From positions 2,913,835 to 2,977,834 of the forward strand of contig NZ_CP053015.1 in the NCBI RefSeq assembly GCF_012979535.1: DNA of 64,000 nucleotides, written 5' to 3'. This document shows, piece after piece, positions 50,208 to 58,055 of this stretch (its first letter is position 1; each line of letters begins with the position of its first letter). The notes beneath the pieces were generated by a model. The model did no database searches. It was not told the DNA's origin and worked only from the letters and a program-made list of their open reading frames with translations. This DNA is from Sphingomonas lacunae (GTDB lineage Bacteria; Pseudomonadota; Alphaproteobacteria; Sphingomonadales; Sphingomonadaceae). A program made the translations under genes and the position numbers.

Positions 50208-51653
50208 ATGGCCAGCAAGATGGAAGAAACGATCCGCTCGGTCGTCGGCAGCGGCCTCACCGCAATCGCCGGATTTAATCGCAAGCGCATGAAGGCACCC
50301 GAAGGCGGCCACCCCTATCTCACCGGCGTCCACCGCCCGATGACGGCTGAAGTCACGCTTGAAGACCTCTCTGTCACCGGCTCCATCCCGGCCGAACTTT
50401 CGGGCCGCTATCTCCGCAATGGCCCAAATCCCGCCCTGCCGCCTGATCCTGCCAGCTATCACTGGTTCACCGGCGCAGGCATGGTCCATGGCCTCGCCAT
50501 TTCGGGCGGCAAGGCGCAATGGTACCGCAACCGCTGGGTGCGCGGCAGCGAAGCCTGCGAAGCCCTCGGTGAGACCATTCCACCGGGGCCGCGTCACGCT
50601 GGCGGGTCCGATGCGCCCAACACCAATGTCATCGGCATTGCCGGTCGTACCTGGGCCATTGTCGAAGCCGGCGGCCACCCGGTCGAGATGGACCGCGAGC
50701 TCAACAGCATTGCCCACAACAAGTTCGATGCCACGCTGACCAACAGCTACACCGCGCACCCCCATGAATGCCCTGTCACAGGCGAACGCCATGCCATTTG
50801 TTATAGGGGCGAAGTGATGGACACGGTTTGGCACACGGTGCTCGACCGCGAAGGCCATGTGATCCGAGAGGAACCAATTACCGTCCAGCATGGACCCAGC
50901 ATCCATGATTGCGCCATTACTGACGAGCATGTTCTTGTGTTCGACCTGCCCGTCACCTTTTCGATGGGCAAGCTGATCGCCGGATTCCGCTTTCCCTATC
51001 AATGGAATCCAGACCATCCTGCAAGAGTTGGTGTTCTCGGTCGAAATGCCCCGGCGAGCAGCATCATCTGGTGCGATGTCGATCCCTGCTATGTCTTTCA
51101 CCCATCCAATGCGTTCATCGATGCCGATGGCCGGATCATCGTCGATGTCGTGACCCACGACCGCATGTTTGCCCGCTCCAATTTCGGTCCCGACAGTGAA
51201 AGAAGCCAGTTCGAACGCTGGACGATCAACAAGGATTCGCGCCGCGTTGATCGCGACATTATCGACCCGCGGCCCCAGGAATTCCCGCGCTATGACGAAC
51301 GGCTGACCGGCAAGCCCTATCGCTATGCCATCACCCTTGCCCTGCCCGAGCGGGATACCGGAACGCTCGAAGTCGGTGACACGCGCATTTACCGGCATGA
51401 CATGGTTGAACGTCGTACAGAAGATCATGACTTCGGCCGCGATCGTTTCCCGGGTGAATTCGTCTTTGTTCCACGTAGTAGCGAGGGAAGCGAAACCGAC
51501 GGTTGGTACATCGGCTTCGTCATCAATGCCGAAAACGATACAACAGACTTTGTCATCCTCGATGCCGCTGATTTCGCCGGGGAACCAGTGGCAACGGTCC
51601 ATCTGCCGCACCGCATCCCGCCCGGCTTCCACGGCAATTGGGTCCCCGATTGA
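50208..51653 (+). CDS. Carotenoid oxygenase family (lignostilbene/carotenoid cleavage) dioxygenase
   Basis: 481 aa from the ATG at 50208, GAGGAG 7 nt upstream. Seven-bladed propeller non-haem iron enzyme; the four His ligands are expected in TAHPHECP, QHGPSIHDCAIT, CYVFHPSNAF and PPGFHGNWVPD, all present. Also RYLRNGPNP and HWFTGAGMVHGL of the family. Cleaves a C=C bond with O2. Relatives in sphingomonads act on lignostilbene, resveratrol-type stilbenes or carotenoids; the substrate here cannot be read from sequence. Likely under control of the divergent TetR. Confidence 0.92.
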   Translation: MASKMEETIRSVVGSGLTAIAGFNRKRMKAPEGGHPYLTGVHRPMTAEVTLEDLSVTGSIPAELSGRYLRNGPNPALPPDPASYHWFTGAGMVHGLAISGGKAQWYRNRWVRGSEACEALGETIPPGPRHAGGSDAPNTNVIGIAGRTWAIVEAGGHPVEMDRELNSIAHNKFDATLTNSYTAHPHECPVTGERHAICYRGEVMDTVWHTVLDREGHVIREEPITVQHGPSIHDCAITDEHVLVFDLPVTFSMGKLIAGFRFPYQWNPDHPARVGVLGRNAPASSIIWCDVDPCYVFHPSNAFIDADGRIIVDVVTHDRMFARSNFGPDSERSQFERWTINKDSRRVDRDIIDPRPQEFPRYDERLTGKPYRYAITLALPERDTGTLEVGDTRIYRHDMVERRTEDHDFGRDRFPGEFVFVPRSSEGSETDGWYIGFVINAENDTTDFVILDAADFAGEPVATVHLPHRIPPGFHGNWVPD

Positions 51654-51734
51654 GTTTATGTGCAAACCCTGCGGATCGGGGCCATTCCTCTCAATGCGCT
51701 TGGCGGCTCCTCCCCTCCCCGCTAAACACTGCGC

Positions 51735-52469
51735 ATGACACGGATCGGCATCATCGGCAGCGCAGGGCGCATGGGGCACGCATTGGTCGCGGCAATCGCA
51801 GCCGCGGACCTGGTTCACGCGGGCGGAATCGACAAGGGCGGCGACCCGACAGCTCTCGCTGTTGCAAGTGATGTCCTCATCGATTTTTCGAGCCCACACG
51901 CGCTGGAGGCGACGCTCGACGCTGCTGCTACCGCAGGCAAGCCGATCGTTGTCGGTACGACCGGGCTGGAAGAGCGCCACCATTTCCTGCTCGACGATGC
52001 GTCGAAGGACATAGCGGTACTGCAGACCGGCAACACCTCCCTGGGCGTGACACTGCTCGCAGCGCTGGTGCGGCAGGCGGCGGCGAGCCTCGGGCCGGAC
52101 TGGGACATCGAGATTGTCGAGACGCACCACCGGATGAAGCTCGATGCCCCAAGCGGGACGGCACTGCTGCTCGGTCAGGCCGCCGCCAATGGGCGCGAGT
52201 TAGCGCTCGACAGTCACAAGGTGAGCGGCCGCGACGGCATCACAGGGGCGCGCACCGCTGGCGACATCGGCTTTGCGGCGTTGCGCGGCGGCACGGTGGC
52301 GGGCGATCACAATGTGCACTTCCTCGGCGAGCAGGAACGCATCAGCCTCTCCCACCTCGCCGAGGACCGCAGCATCTTTGCCCGCGGCGCGGTAAAGGCC
52401 GCCGTCTGGCTTTGTCGACAAAGGGCGGGACGCTATGGCATGGAGGATGTGCTGGGCCTGCCGGCATGA
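51735..52469 (+). CDS. dapB: 4-hydroxy-tetrahydrodipicolinate reductase
   Basis: 244 aa NAD(P)H-dependent reductase of lysine/diaminopimelate synthesis. Nucleotide loop GIIGSAGRMG, VGTTGL, NTSLGVTLL, the catalytic EIVETHHRMKLDAPSGTAL, and SHLAEDRSIFARGAVKAAVWL. Overlaps nth as ATGA. Confidence 0.96.
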   Translation: MTRIGIIGSAGRMGHALVAAIAAADLVHAGGIDKGGDPTALAVASDVLIDFSSPHALEATLDAAATAGKPIVVGTTGLEERHHFLLDDASKDIAVLQTGNTSLGVTLLAALVRQAAASLGPDWDIEIVETHHRMKLDAPSGTALLLGQAAANGRELALDSHKVSGRDGITGARTAGDIGFAALRGGTVAGDHNVHFLGEQERISLSHLAEDRSIFARGAVKAAVWLCRQRAGRYGMEDVLGLPA

Positions 52470-53125
52470 AACGCGATACCATCTTCTCTTTCTTTGCCAC
52501 ACTCGCCGAACTCGACCCGCATCCGGTGACCGAGCTGGAATTCGGCAACACATACCAACTGCTTGTTGCCGTGGTCCTCTCGGCCCAGGCCACCGATGTC
52601 GGTGTCAACAAGGCCACCCGCCGACTATTCGCGGAAGTTACCCACCCCGCGCAGATGGTCGCGTTGGGGGAGGATGGCCTCAAACAGCACATCAAGACCA
52701 TTGGCCTGTTCAATGCTAAGGCGAAGAATGTCATCGCCCTCTCCGAAGCGCTGATCCGCGATCATGGCGGCGAGGTTCCTGCCGACCGTGACGCGCTCGA
52801 AGCCTTGCCCGGCGTGGGTCGCAAGACCGCCAATGTCGTGATGAACTGCGCATTCGGCGCGGAGACCTTTGCGGTCGACACCCATGTCTTCAGAGTCAGC
52901 AACCGCACCCGGCTGGCCCCCGGAAAAACCGTCCAGGCCGTTGAAAAGGCGCTGGAAAAGAAAGTGCCCGCGCCGTTCCGGGTCCATGCCCACCACTGGC
53001 TGATCCTGCTCGGCCGCTATACCTGCAAGGCGCGGACGCCCGAATGCTGGCATTGCCCGGTGGTCGAAAGCTGCGGCTTCAAGGCCAAGGTGATCGAACC
53101 GCCGAAGGGACGCAAGCCCGCCTGA
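52466..53125 (+). CDS. nth: Endonuclease III
   Basis: 219 aa from the ATG at 52466. DNA glycosylase/AP lyase for oxidised pyrimidines. Helix-hairpin-helix with catalytic Lys LEALPGVGRKTANVV, catalytic Asp in VDTHVFRV, and the [4Fe-4S] cluster C-x6-C-x2-C-x5-C in CKARTPECWHCPVVESC. Coupled to dapB, converges with aguB at 7 nt. Confidence 0.96.
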   Translation: MKRDTIFSFFATLAELDPHPVTELEFGNTYQLLVAVVLSAQATDVGVNKATRRLFAEVTHPAQMVALGEDGLKQHIKTIGLFNAKAKNVIALSEALIRDHGGEVPADRDALEALPGVGRKTANVVMNCAFGAETFAVDTHVFRVSNRTRLAPGKTVQAVEKALEKKVPAPFRVHAHHWLILLGRYTCKARTPECWHCPVVESCGFKAKVIEPPKGRKPA

Positions 53126-53132
53126 GCCGGCC

Positions 53133-53984
53133 TCAGATATCCTCGGCGATGCGACCGTAAAGCTGCGGCCGGCGATCGCGGAAAAAGCCCATGCCGGCCC
53201 GGTTCTTGGCGGCGCGATCGAGGTCGAGCGTCGCGATTATCACGCCTTCCTCATCATCGCCCAGTTCCGCGACAATGTCCCCCCACTCATCGCAGATGAA
53301 GCTGGTGCCGTAAAAGCGCTGGCCATCCTCATCGCCGATGCGGTTTGCGGCGATGACCGGCATGACATTGCACACCGCATGGCCGACCATCGCCCGCCGC
53401 CAAAGCCGCCGCGTATCGAGGCCGGGATCATGTGGCTCGCTGCCGATCGCGGTGGGGTAAAGCAGAAGTTCCGCGCCCTCCAGCGCCATCACCCGCGCAC
53501 ATTCGGGATACCATTGATCCCAGCAGATGCCCACGCCAAAGCGGCCGACCTGATGCCCCCAGGTCTTGAAGCCACTGTTCCCTGGACGAAAATAATATTT
53601 TTCCTCATAGCCCGGCCCGTCGGGGATATGGCTTTTGCGATAGTGGCCCTGCACCGCGCCATCGGGGCCGATCATCGCCAGCGTATTGTAATAATGCTGT
53701 CCGTCGCGTTCGAAAAAGCTGGTCGGGATGGTCACGCCCAGTTCCGCCGCCAGCGCCTGCATCGTCAAGACGCTGGGGTGCTCGCTGAGCGGACGCGCGC
53801 GGGAAAATTCGCCTTCTTCCTCCAGCTTGCAGAAATAGGGCCCCTCGAAAAGCTCAGGCGGCAGGATCAGCGAAGCGCCCTGCCCCGCAGCTTCGCGCAC
53901 CAGCGCGGAAACGCGCGCGATATTTTCCTGCTCTGCGCCACCCAGGGCAAGCTGAAGCGCGGCAACCGTGATCTGTCTTGTCAT
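53133..53984 (-). CDS. aguB: N-carbamoylputrescine amidase
   Basis: 283 aa nitrilase-superfamily enzyme converting N-carbamoylputrescine to putrescine. Glu-Lys-Cys triad in LPPELFEGPYF, YRKSHIPDGPGYEEKYYFRPG and GVGICWDQWYPE, the last diagnostic for AguB. GSEPHDPGLDTRRLWRR also matches. The partner agmatine deiminase (aguA), often adjacent, is not seen here. Confidence 0.94.
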   Translation of the reverse strand: MTRQITVAALQLALGGAEQENIARVSALVREAAGQGASLILPPELFEGPYFCKLEEEGEFSRARPLSEHPSVLTMQALAAELGVTIPTSFFERDGQHYYNTLAMIGPDGAVQGHYRKSHIPDGPGYEEKYYFRPGNSGFKTWGHQVGRFGVGICWDQWYPECARVMALEGAELLLYPTAIGSEPHDPGLDTRRLWRRAMVGHAVCNVMPVIAANRIGDEDGQRFYGTSFICDEWGDIVAELGDDEEGVIIATLDLDRAAKNRAGMGFFRDRRPQLYGRIAEDI

Positions 53985-54083
53985 CCCCGTTCTTTAGGAA
54001 ATTGCGCGCGCCTACGCAAAGCGCGATTATCGCTTTGCCAGCGCGCCCGCCTTTGCTAGAGGCGCCTCAAGGCCATTGGCCAC

Positions 54084-54160
54084 GCACCCATAGCTCAGCT
54101 GGATAGAGTACTGCCCTCCGAAGGCAGGGGTCAGAGGTTCGAATCCTCTTGGGTGCGCCA
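54084..54160 (+). tRNA. tRNA-Arg (anticodon CCG)
   Basis: 77 nt with encoded CCA. Acceptor GCACCCA pairs with TGGGTGC; D-arm GCTC...GAGT; anticodon stem CTGCC/GGCAG with loop CTCCGAA giving CCG; T-arm AGAGG-TTCGAAT-CCTCT. Reads CGG codons. Confidence 0.97.
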
Positions 54161-54607
54161 TTACTCCTGACATCGCAGCGAAACTCCGATGCCTCCGTTT
54201 GTCGGCTTCCCCGACGCGGAGTTGGAAACCTTCCGGTGCCGCCACCTGGTCAAAGGTCGGCGACCCGGTGAAAATGCCGCGGAAGCGTGCCGCTGTGGTT
54301 CACACTGGTACCGGGGGTAAACAACGGCCGCGTGGGGGGAGGTGAGGGCCGTTTTCAAGCCGTGATGCCAACCCAATTCAGTACCACAGTGGTGAGCTAT
54401 TGCGGCGGGCCATGCACGATGGTGCGACTTCGCCAAACACCCCGCTTGGCCTTTGCGCATGGACTATGGGCCGTGCATCCCGGCACTCTCCGGCACAAGC
54501 GACACGGCCCAGCAGGATGCAGGCGAGGTCACGCCTGCCACGCCGTCATACGGGTCATAGGCGAGCGAGGTTAATGCCACATCGCTGCCGCAGCAGGCGC
54601 AGCCGGA
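54161..54607. other. 447-bp region downstream of tRNA-Arg without a supported gene
   Basis: No ORF here has a recognisable product or ribosome site. A loose hairpin AACGGCC (54323-54329)/GGCCGTT (54347-54353) followed by TTC is the only structure of note. No integrase, direct repeat of the tRNA 3' end or other sign of an integrated element was found. Confidence 0.5.
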
Positions 54608-54937
54608 TCAACAACCAACAGCCGGTGCCAGTCTCCAAGTCAGATCGCCGCTTTCCTGGCGTGGGGAGAAATCGAACATAGACAATGGCATGTCGGTTTC
54701 CATGCCAAACTTCCCAGATCCGATCCACCGGACCACACCTCGCCTCAGCTCGCCATTGGGAAAGCGGACTGTCAAGACTTCGCCGACATAAGCTTCAAAT
54801 TCGGAACGGATGCACAGGCCAAAGGAAGAATAGTTCTTTACCACCACCTGTGTGTAGCCGCGGCCTGCAACATATAATTGCACACCGTGCAGACATTTTG
54901 TTCGAACAGAATTTCGAATTTTCATTTGACCCCCCAT
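54608..54937 (-). CDS. PilZ domain protein (c-di-GMP receptor)
   Basis: 109 aa, with a second possible ATG at 54925 (MKIRNSVRTKC) preceded by GGGGG. A stand-alone PilZ domain with both c-di-GMP-binding elements: RxxxR (RNSVR) and NxSxxG (NYSSFG). VLTVRFPNGELRRGVVRW is the following beta-barrel part. It starts 7 nt after the stop of the HlyD-type gene and is the last gene of the type I secretion operon, suggesting c-di-GMP control of secretion or of the exported peroxidase. Confidence 0.88.
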   Translation of the reverse strand: MGGQMKIRNSVRTKCLHGVQLYVAGRGYTQVVVKNYSSFGLCIRSEFEAYVGEVLTVRFPNGELRRGVVRWIGSGKFGMETDMPLSMFDFSPRQESGDLTWRLAPAVGC

Positions 54938-54944
54938 GTCTTTA

Positions 54945-56264
54945 TTATTGTTTGAATGCCCGCTCGATCTGATCGAGGATGGGTTTCAAAAGATAGCTGA
55001 TAAAGGATCGCGATTCGGTGGTGATATAGGCGTCCACCGGCATGCCATTGGTCAGTTGTGCCCCACCGGCATAGCGCAGCTTGCCACGATAGCCCGCCAC
55101 ATGCACACGGTAGTAAGGCTGGCCTGTGCGCGGGTCGTCGATCCTCTCCGGAGAGACAAATCTCACGGTCCCTTCGACTTCCGGTGTCCTCGCCGCCTGC
55201 AACGACGAGAAGAGAAGGCGCACCGGCTGCCCTACCCGCACCTGATCAATGTCGGCCGGACTGACCCTGACCTCTGCGACCAGATTGTCGTTGGACGGGA
55301 CGATCCGCAAGATCGGTTGGCCAGCAGGCACCGCACTGCCAGGGGTGACATAGGCTATCGAGTCCACAAGCCCGTCCTGTGGCGCCCGGATGGTTGCCCG
55401 CTCAAGCGCATCCTGTGCGTCCACCGTGCGCAACCGCCCTTCACCCAGGGCGGTGACGACCTGGTTGAGCTCCTGACCAGCTGATGTCCGCAATGACTGG
55501 CGGTACAGCCCCATTTCCCGCTCGGCCTCGGCAATGCGAGCCTGTGACTGACGAATGTTGGCCTCCATCGTCGCAATTTCGCCGCGCAGCGTAACATCGG
55601 TCCGCTCGATTTCGTTGAGCCGGTTGATGGTCACCAGTTCTTGCTCATACAGCTCACGCAGGCCGCGCAATTCCGGTGCCAGCAACGCCTGTTGCCGGCG
55701 TAGCGAGGCAATGCGTGAACGGAAGCCGACAATTTCCGCCTCCAACTGGCGGCGGCGGGCTGTCAGCATGGCGATCTGCGCGCCATTTTCCGCCTGCCTT
55801 GCCTCAAACAGGGCTCGTTCGCGGTTGATCGATTCGCGGGCGGCGGGATCGCTGCGATCGAGTTCTGCTTCGTCAAATGCTGCGCGGGACCGCCCCTGCA
55901 GTTCGGCTTCCAACCGGTCACGACGGGCCGCCAGCGCGGTCAGGCTCTCTTCGGAGACATCAGCCGACGTCCCGGCAACATTGGTGTCCAGTTGCAGCAG
56001 AACGTCGCCTTGTTTGACACGCTGCCCGTCCCGCACGGCAACCCGAGCCAATACGCCCCCGGTCGGATGCGAAACCGATTTGGTTTGTGAAGCCACAGAG
56101 AGATTGCCGGATGCGATGACCGCGCCCGCCACCTGAACAACGGTGGACAAGGCAATGATCGCGGTGATGGCCGTGCCAACACTGGCATAGGCTATCCGCT
56201 TGCGGCGTTTCATACGCCGATCAACCAGGGCGCCATAGTCTGCTGTGATCGAACCTGCTGTCAT
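54945..56264 (-). CDS. Type I secretion membrane fusion protein (HlyD family)
   Basis: 439 aa from the ATG at 56264. A cytoplasmic N-terminus, one transmembrane helix (about 33-55), biotinyl-lipoyl-like halves around long coiled coils (about 115-280), and the HlyD C-terminal signature region VPSNDNLVAEVRVSPADIDQVRVGQPVRL. Bridges the inner-membrane ABC transporter and TolC. 34 nt after the ABC gene, in the usual exporter order. Confidence 0.92.
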   Translation of the reverse strand: MTAGSITADYGALVDRRMKRRKRIAYASVGTAITAIIALSTVVQVAGAVIASGNLSVASQTKSVSHPTGGVLARVAVRDGQRVKQGDVLLQLDTNVAGTSADVSEESLTALAARRDRLEAELQGRSRAAFDEAELDRSDPAARESINRERALFEARQAENGAQIAMLTARRRQLEAEIVGFRSRIASLRRQQALLAPELRGLRELYEQELVTINRLNEIERTDVTLRGEIATMEANIRQSQARIAEAEREMGLYRQSLRTSAGQELNQVVTALGEGRLRTVDAQDALERATIRAPQDGLVDSIAYVTPGSAVPAGQPILRIVPSNDNLVAEVRVSPADIDQVRVGQPVRLLFSSLQAARTPEVEGTVRFVSPERIDDPRTGQPYYRVHVAGYRGKLRYAGGAQLTNGMPVDAYITTESRSFISYLLKPILDQIERAFKQ

Positions 56265-56298
56265 GATCTTATCCGATGTCTGGAATATTGGGTGCACG

Positions 56299-58053
56299 TC
56301 ATGCAGAGTTGGCGGCGGCGGGCGCAGCTGCCATCGGCTGCACATTGCTCTGGCTCTTGATGCGGTGCAGCACCTCGTCGCGCGGCCCGAAATCCGCCAC
56401 CTTGCCGTCCACCAGATACAGAATGTGGGTCGCGAACCGCAGGACCGCCTGTCGGTGGGTGATGATGACCGCAGTGGAGCCTATCTTGCGCAGATTGATG
56501 AGCGAGAGGCCCAAAGCCTGTTCACCAGCCGGATCGAGATTGCTGTTGGGCTCATCCAGCACGACAAAGCTGGGATCCTTGTAGATCGCCCGCGCCAGAC
56601 CGATACGCTGCCTTTGTCCGGCAGACAGGTTGCGGCCATCTTCGCCGACTTCGGTTTCATACCCCTTGGGCAAATGTAGCACCAGATTGTGAACCCCGGC
56701 CAGTTCGGCCGCACGAATGATGTCCTCTGATGAAGCTGATGGGTCAAAGCGGGCGATATTCTGGCCGACCGTGCCATCGATCAACTCAACCGACTGAGGC
56801 AGATAGCCGATATGCTGACCAAGCCGGTCGCAATCCCATTGATCGAGCGCGGCGCCATCGAGACGCACCGTCCCCGATGTGAGCGGCCAGGCCCCTACCA
56901 GCGCCCGTGCGAGTGTCGACTTGCCTGCCGCGCTGGCGCCGATGACGCCCACGACTGACCCTGCTTCGCAGGCAAAGCTGACATTATGCAGTGTCGGCAA
57001 TTCCATGCCGGGCGGAACGACGCTGACCCCGCTGACGTCCAGCACACCCTTGGGGCGCGGCAGAAGCGTGCGCTGTTCAGGCTCGCCATGGGACTCCAAT
57101 GTCTGGCTGAGCCGGGTCCAGCTTGTCCTTGCCATCGAAAAGTTCCGCCACTGGGCAATGGCCTGATCAATCGGGGCAAGGGCGCGGCCAGCCAGAATAG
57201 AGCTGGCGAAAATCACGCCCGCAGAAACCTGCCCGTTGATGACCAGCCATGCACCGACCGTCAGCAAGACCGACTGGATGAACATGCGCATCGTTTTGCT
57301 GCTGGTCGAAATGACCGTCGCCGATTCATTGACGGCGGTTTGTTTGGCGGAGAGACCGGCGTTGAGATCAAGAAACATGGTCGCAAACCGCGAGCGCATG
57401 CCAAGCGACTGAACGGTTTCGGCATTACGGCGCTTGCGCTCGATCAGTCGGGCCCGCTTTTGCGTGAGGTCAGCGATAGCGGACGCGGAATGCTTATTCG
57501 CGCGTTCCGAAATCAACGTCAGCAACACCAGCACAAGCGCACCCGCCAGGGCAGCAACCCCCAACCAGATATGGAGCAACGACAAAATTCCGAGGAAGAA
57601 CAGTATCCAAGGCAAATCCATCAGGGCCGCTGGGCCGGGACCTGCAATGAAGGAACGGATCTGGTCCATGTCCCGCAGCGGACTGTTATTCTGTTCTGCC
57701 GAATTGTTGCGTACCGCCAGTTCATGGGCGGAACGAAGCGCGAGCGGGATCGCCGTGTTTTCAACCTTTGAAGCCACATCCGAAAGCATGTTGCTGCGCA
57801 GGACTTCGAAATAGCCCTGGACGACATAGATGAATGCCGAAATTGCGAACAGGCCCATCAATGTCGCCATGTTTTGCGACGGCAGGGCACGGTCATAGAC
57901 CATCATCATGTAGATCGAGCCGTTGAGCACGAAGATGTTTATCATCGCAGACAACAGAAATATGACGACCAATGCACTTTTCGATCGCATCATGATCGAT
58001 TTCAGCACATTGGATTGCTGATCTTTCGACGTGGAGCTGTTAACGCTAGCCAT
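56299..58053 (-). CDS. Type I secretion ABC transporter (permease-ATPase)
   Basis: 584 aa from the ATG at 58053, GGAG 8 nt upstream. Half-transporter with about six transmembrane helices (residues 30-300) and a C-terminal ATPase: Walker A GASAAGKST, signature LSAGQRQR, Walker B FVVLDEPNSNLD, H-loop ITHR. No N-terminal C39 peptidase or C39-like domain, so it is of the PrtD/AprD class that exports RTX proteins with uncleaved C-terminal signals. Begins 2 nt after the TolC-SPOR stop. Ends in an Ala/Pro-rich tail. Confidence 0.93.
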   Translation of the reverse strand: MASVNSSTSKDQQSNVLKSIMMRSKSALVVIFLLSAMINIFVLNGSIYMMMVYDRALPSQNMATLMGLFAISAFIYVVQGYFEVLRSNMLSDVASKVENTAIPLALRSAHELAVRNNSAEQNNSPLRDMDQIRSFIAGPGPAALMDLPWILFFLGILSLLHIWLGVAALAGALVLVLLTLISERANKHSASAIADLTQKRARLIERKRRNAETVQSLGMRSRFATMFLDLNAGLSAKQTAVNESATVISTSSKTMRMFIQSVLLTVGAWLVINGQVSAGVIFASSILAGRALAPIDQAIAQWRNFSMARTSWTRLSQTLESHGEPEQRTLLPRPKGVLDVSGVSVVPPGMELPTLHNVSFACEAGSVVGVIGASAAGKSTLARALVGAWPLTSGTVRLDGAALDQWDCDRLGQHIGYLPQSVELIDGTVGQNIARFDPSASSEDIIRAAELAGVHNLVLHLPKGYETEVGEDGRNLSAGQRQRIGLARAIYKDPSFVVLDEPNSNLDPAGEQALGLSLINLRKIGSTAVIITHRQAVLRFATHILYLVDGKVADFGPRDEVLHRIKSQSNVQPMAAAPAAANSA

Positions 58054-58055
58054 GT

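Noticed and set aside
50142..52130. Minus-strand 662-residue ORF
   Set aside because: Antisense to the dioxygenase and dapB genes; no recognisable domain.
54027..54245. Minus-strand ORF reading [23 protein letters not shown]
   Set aside because: It is the antisense translation of the tRNA-Arg gene, a well-known spurious protein.
54161..54607. Integrated mobile element at the 3' end of tRNA-Arg
   Set aside because: No integrase, no repeated tRNA 3' fragment and no change in gene character were found.
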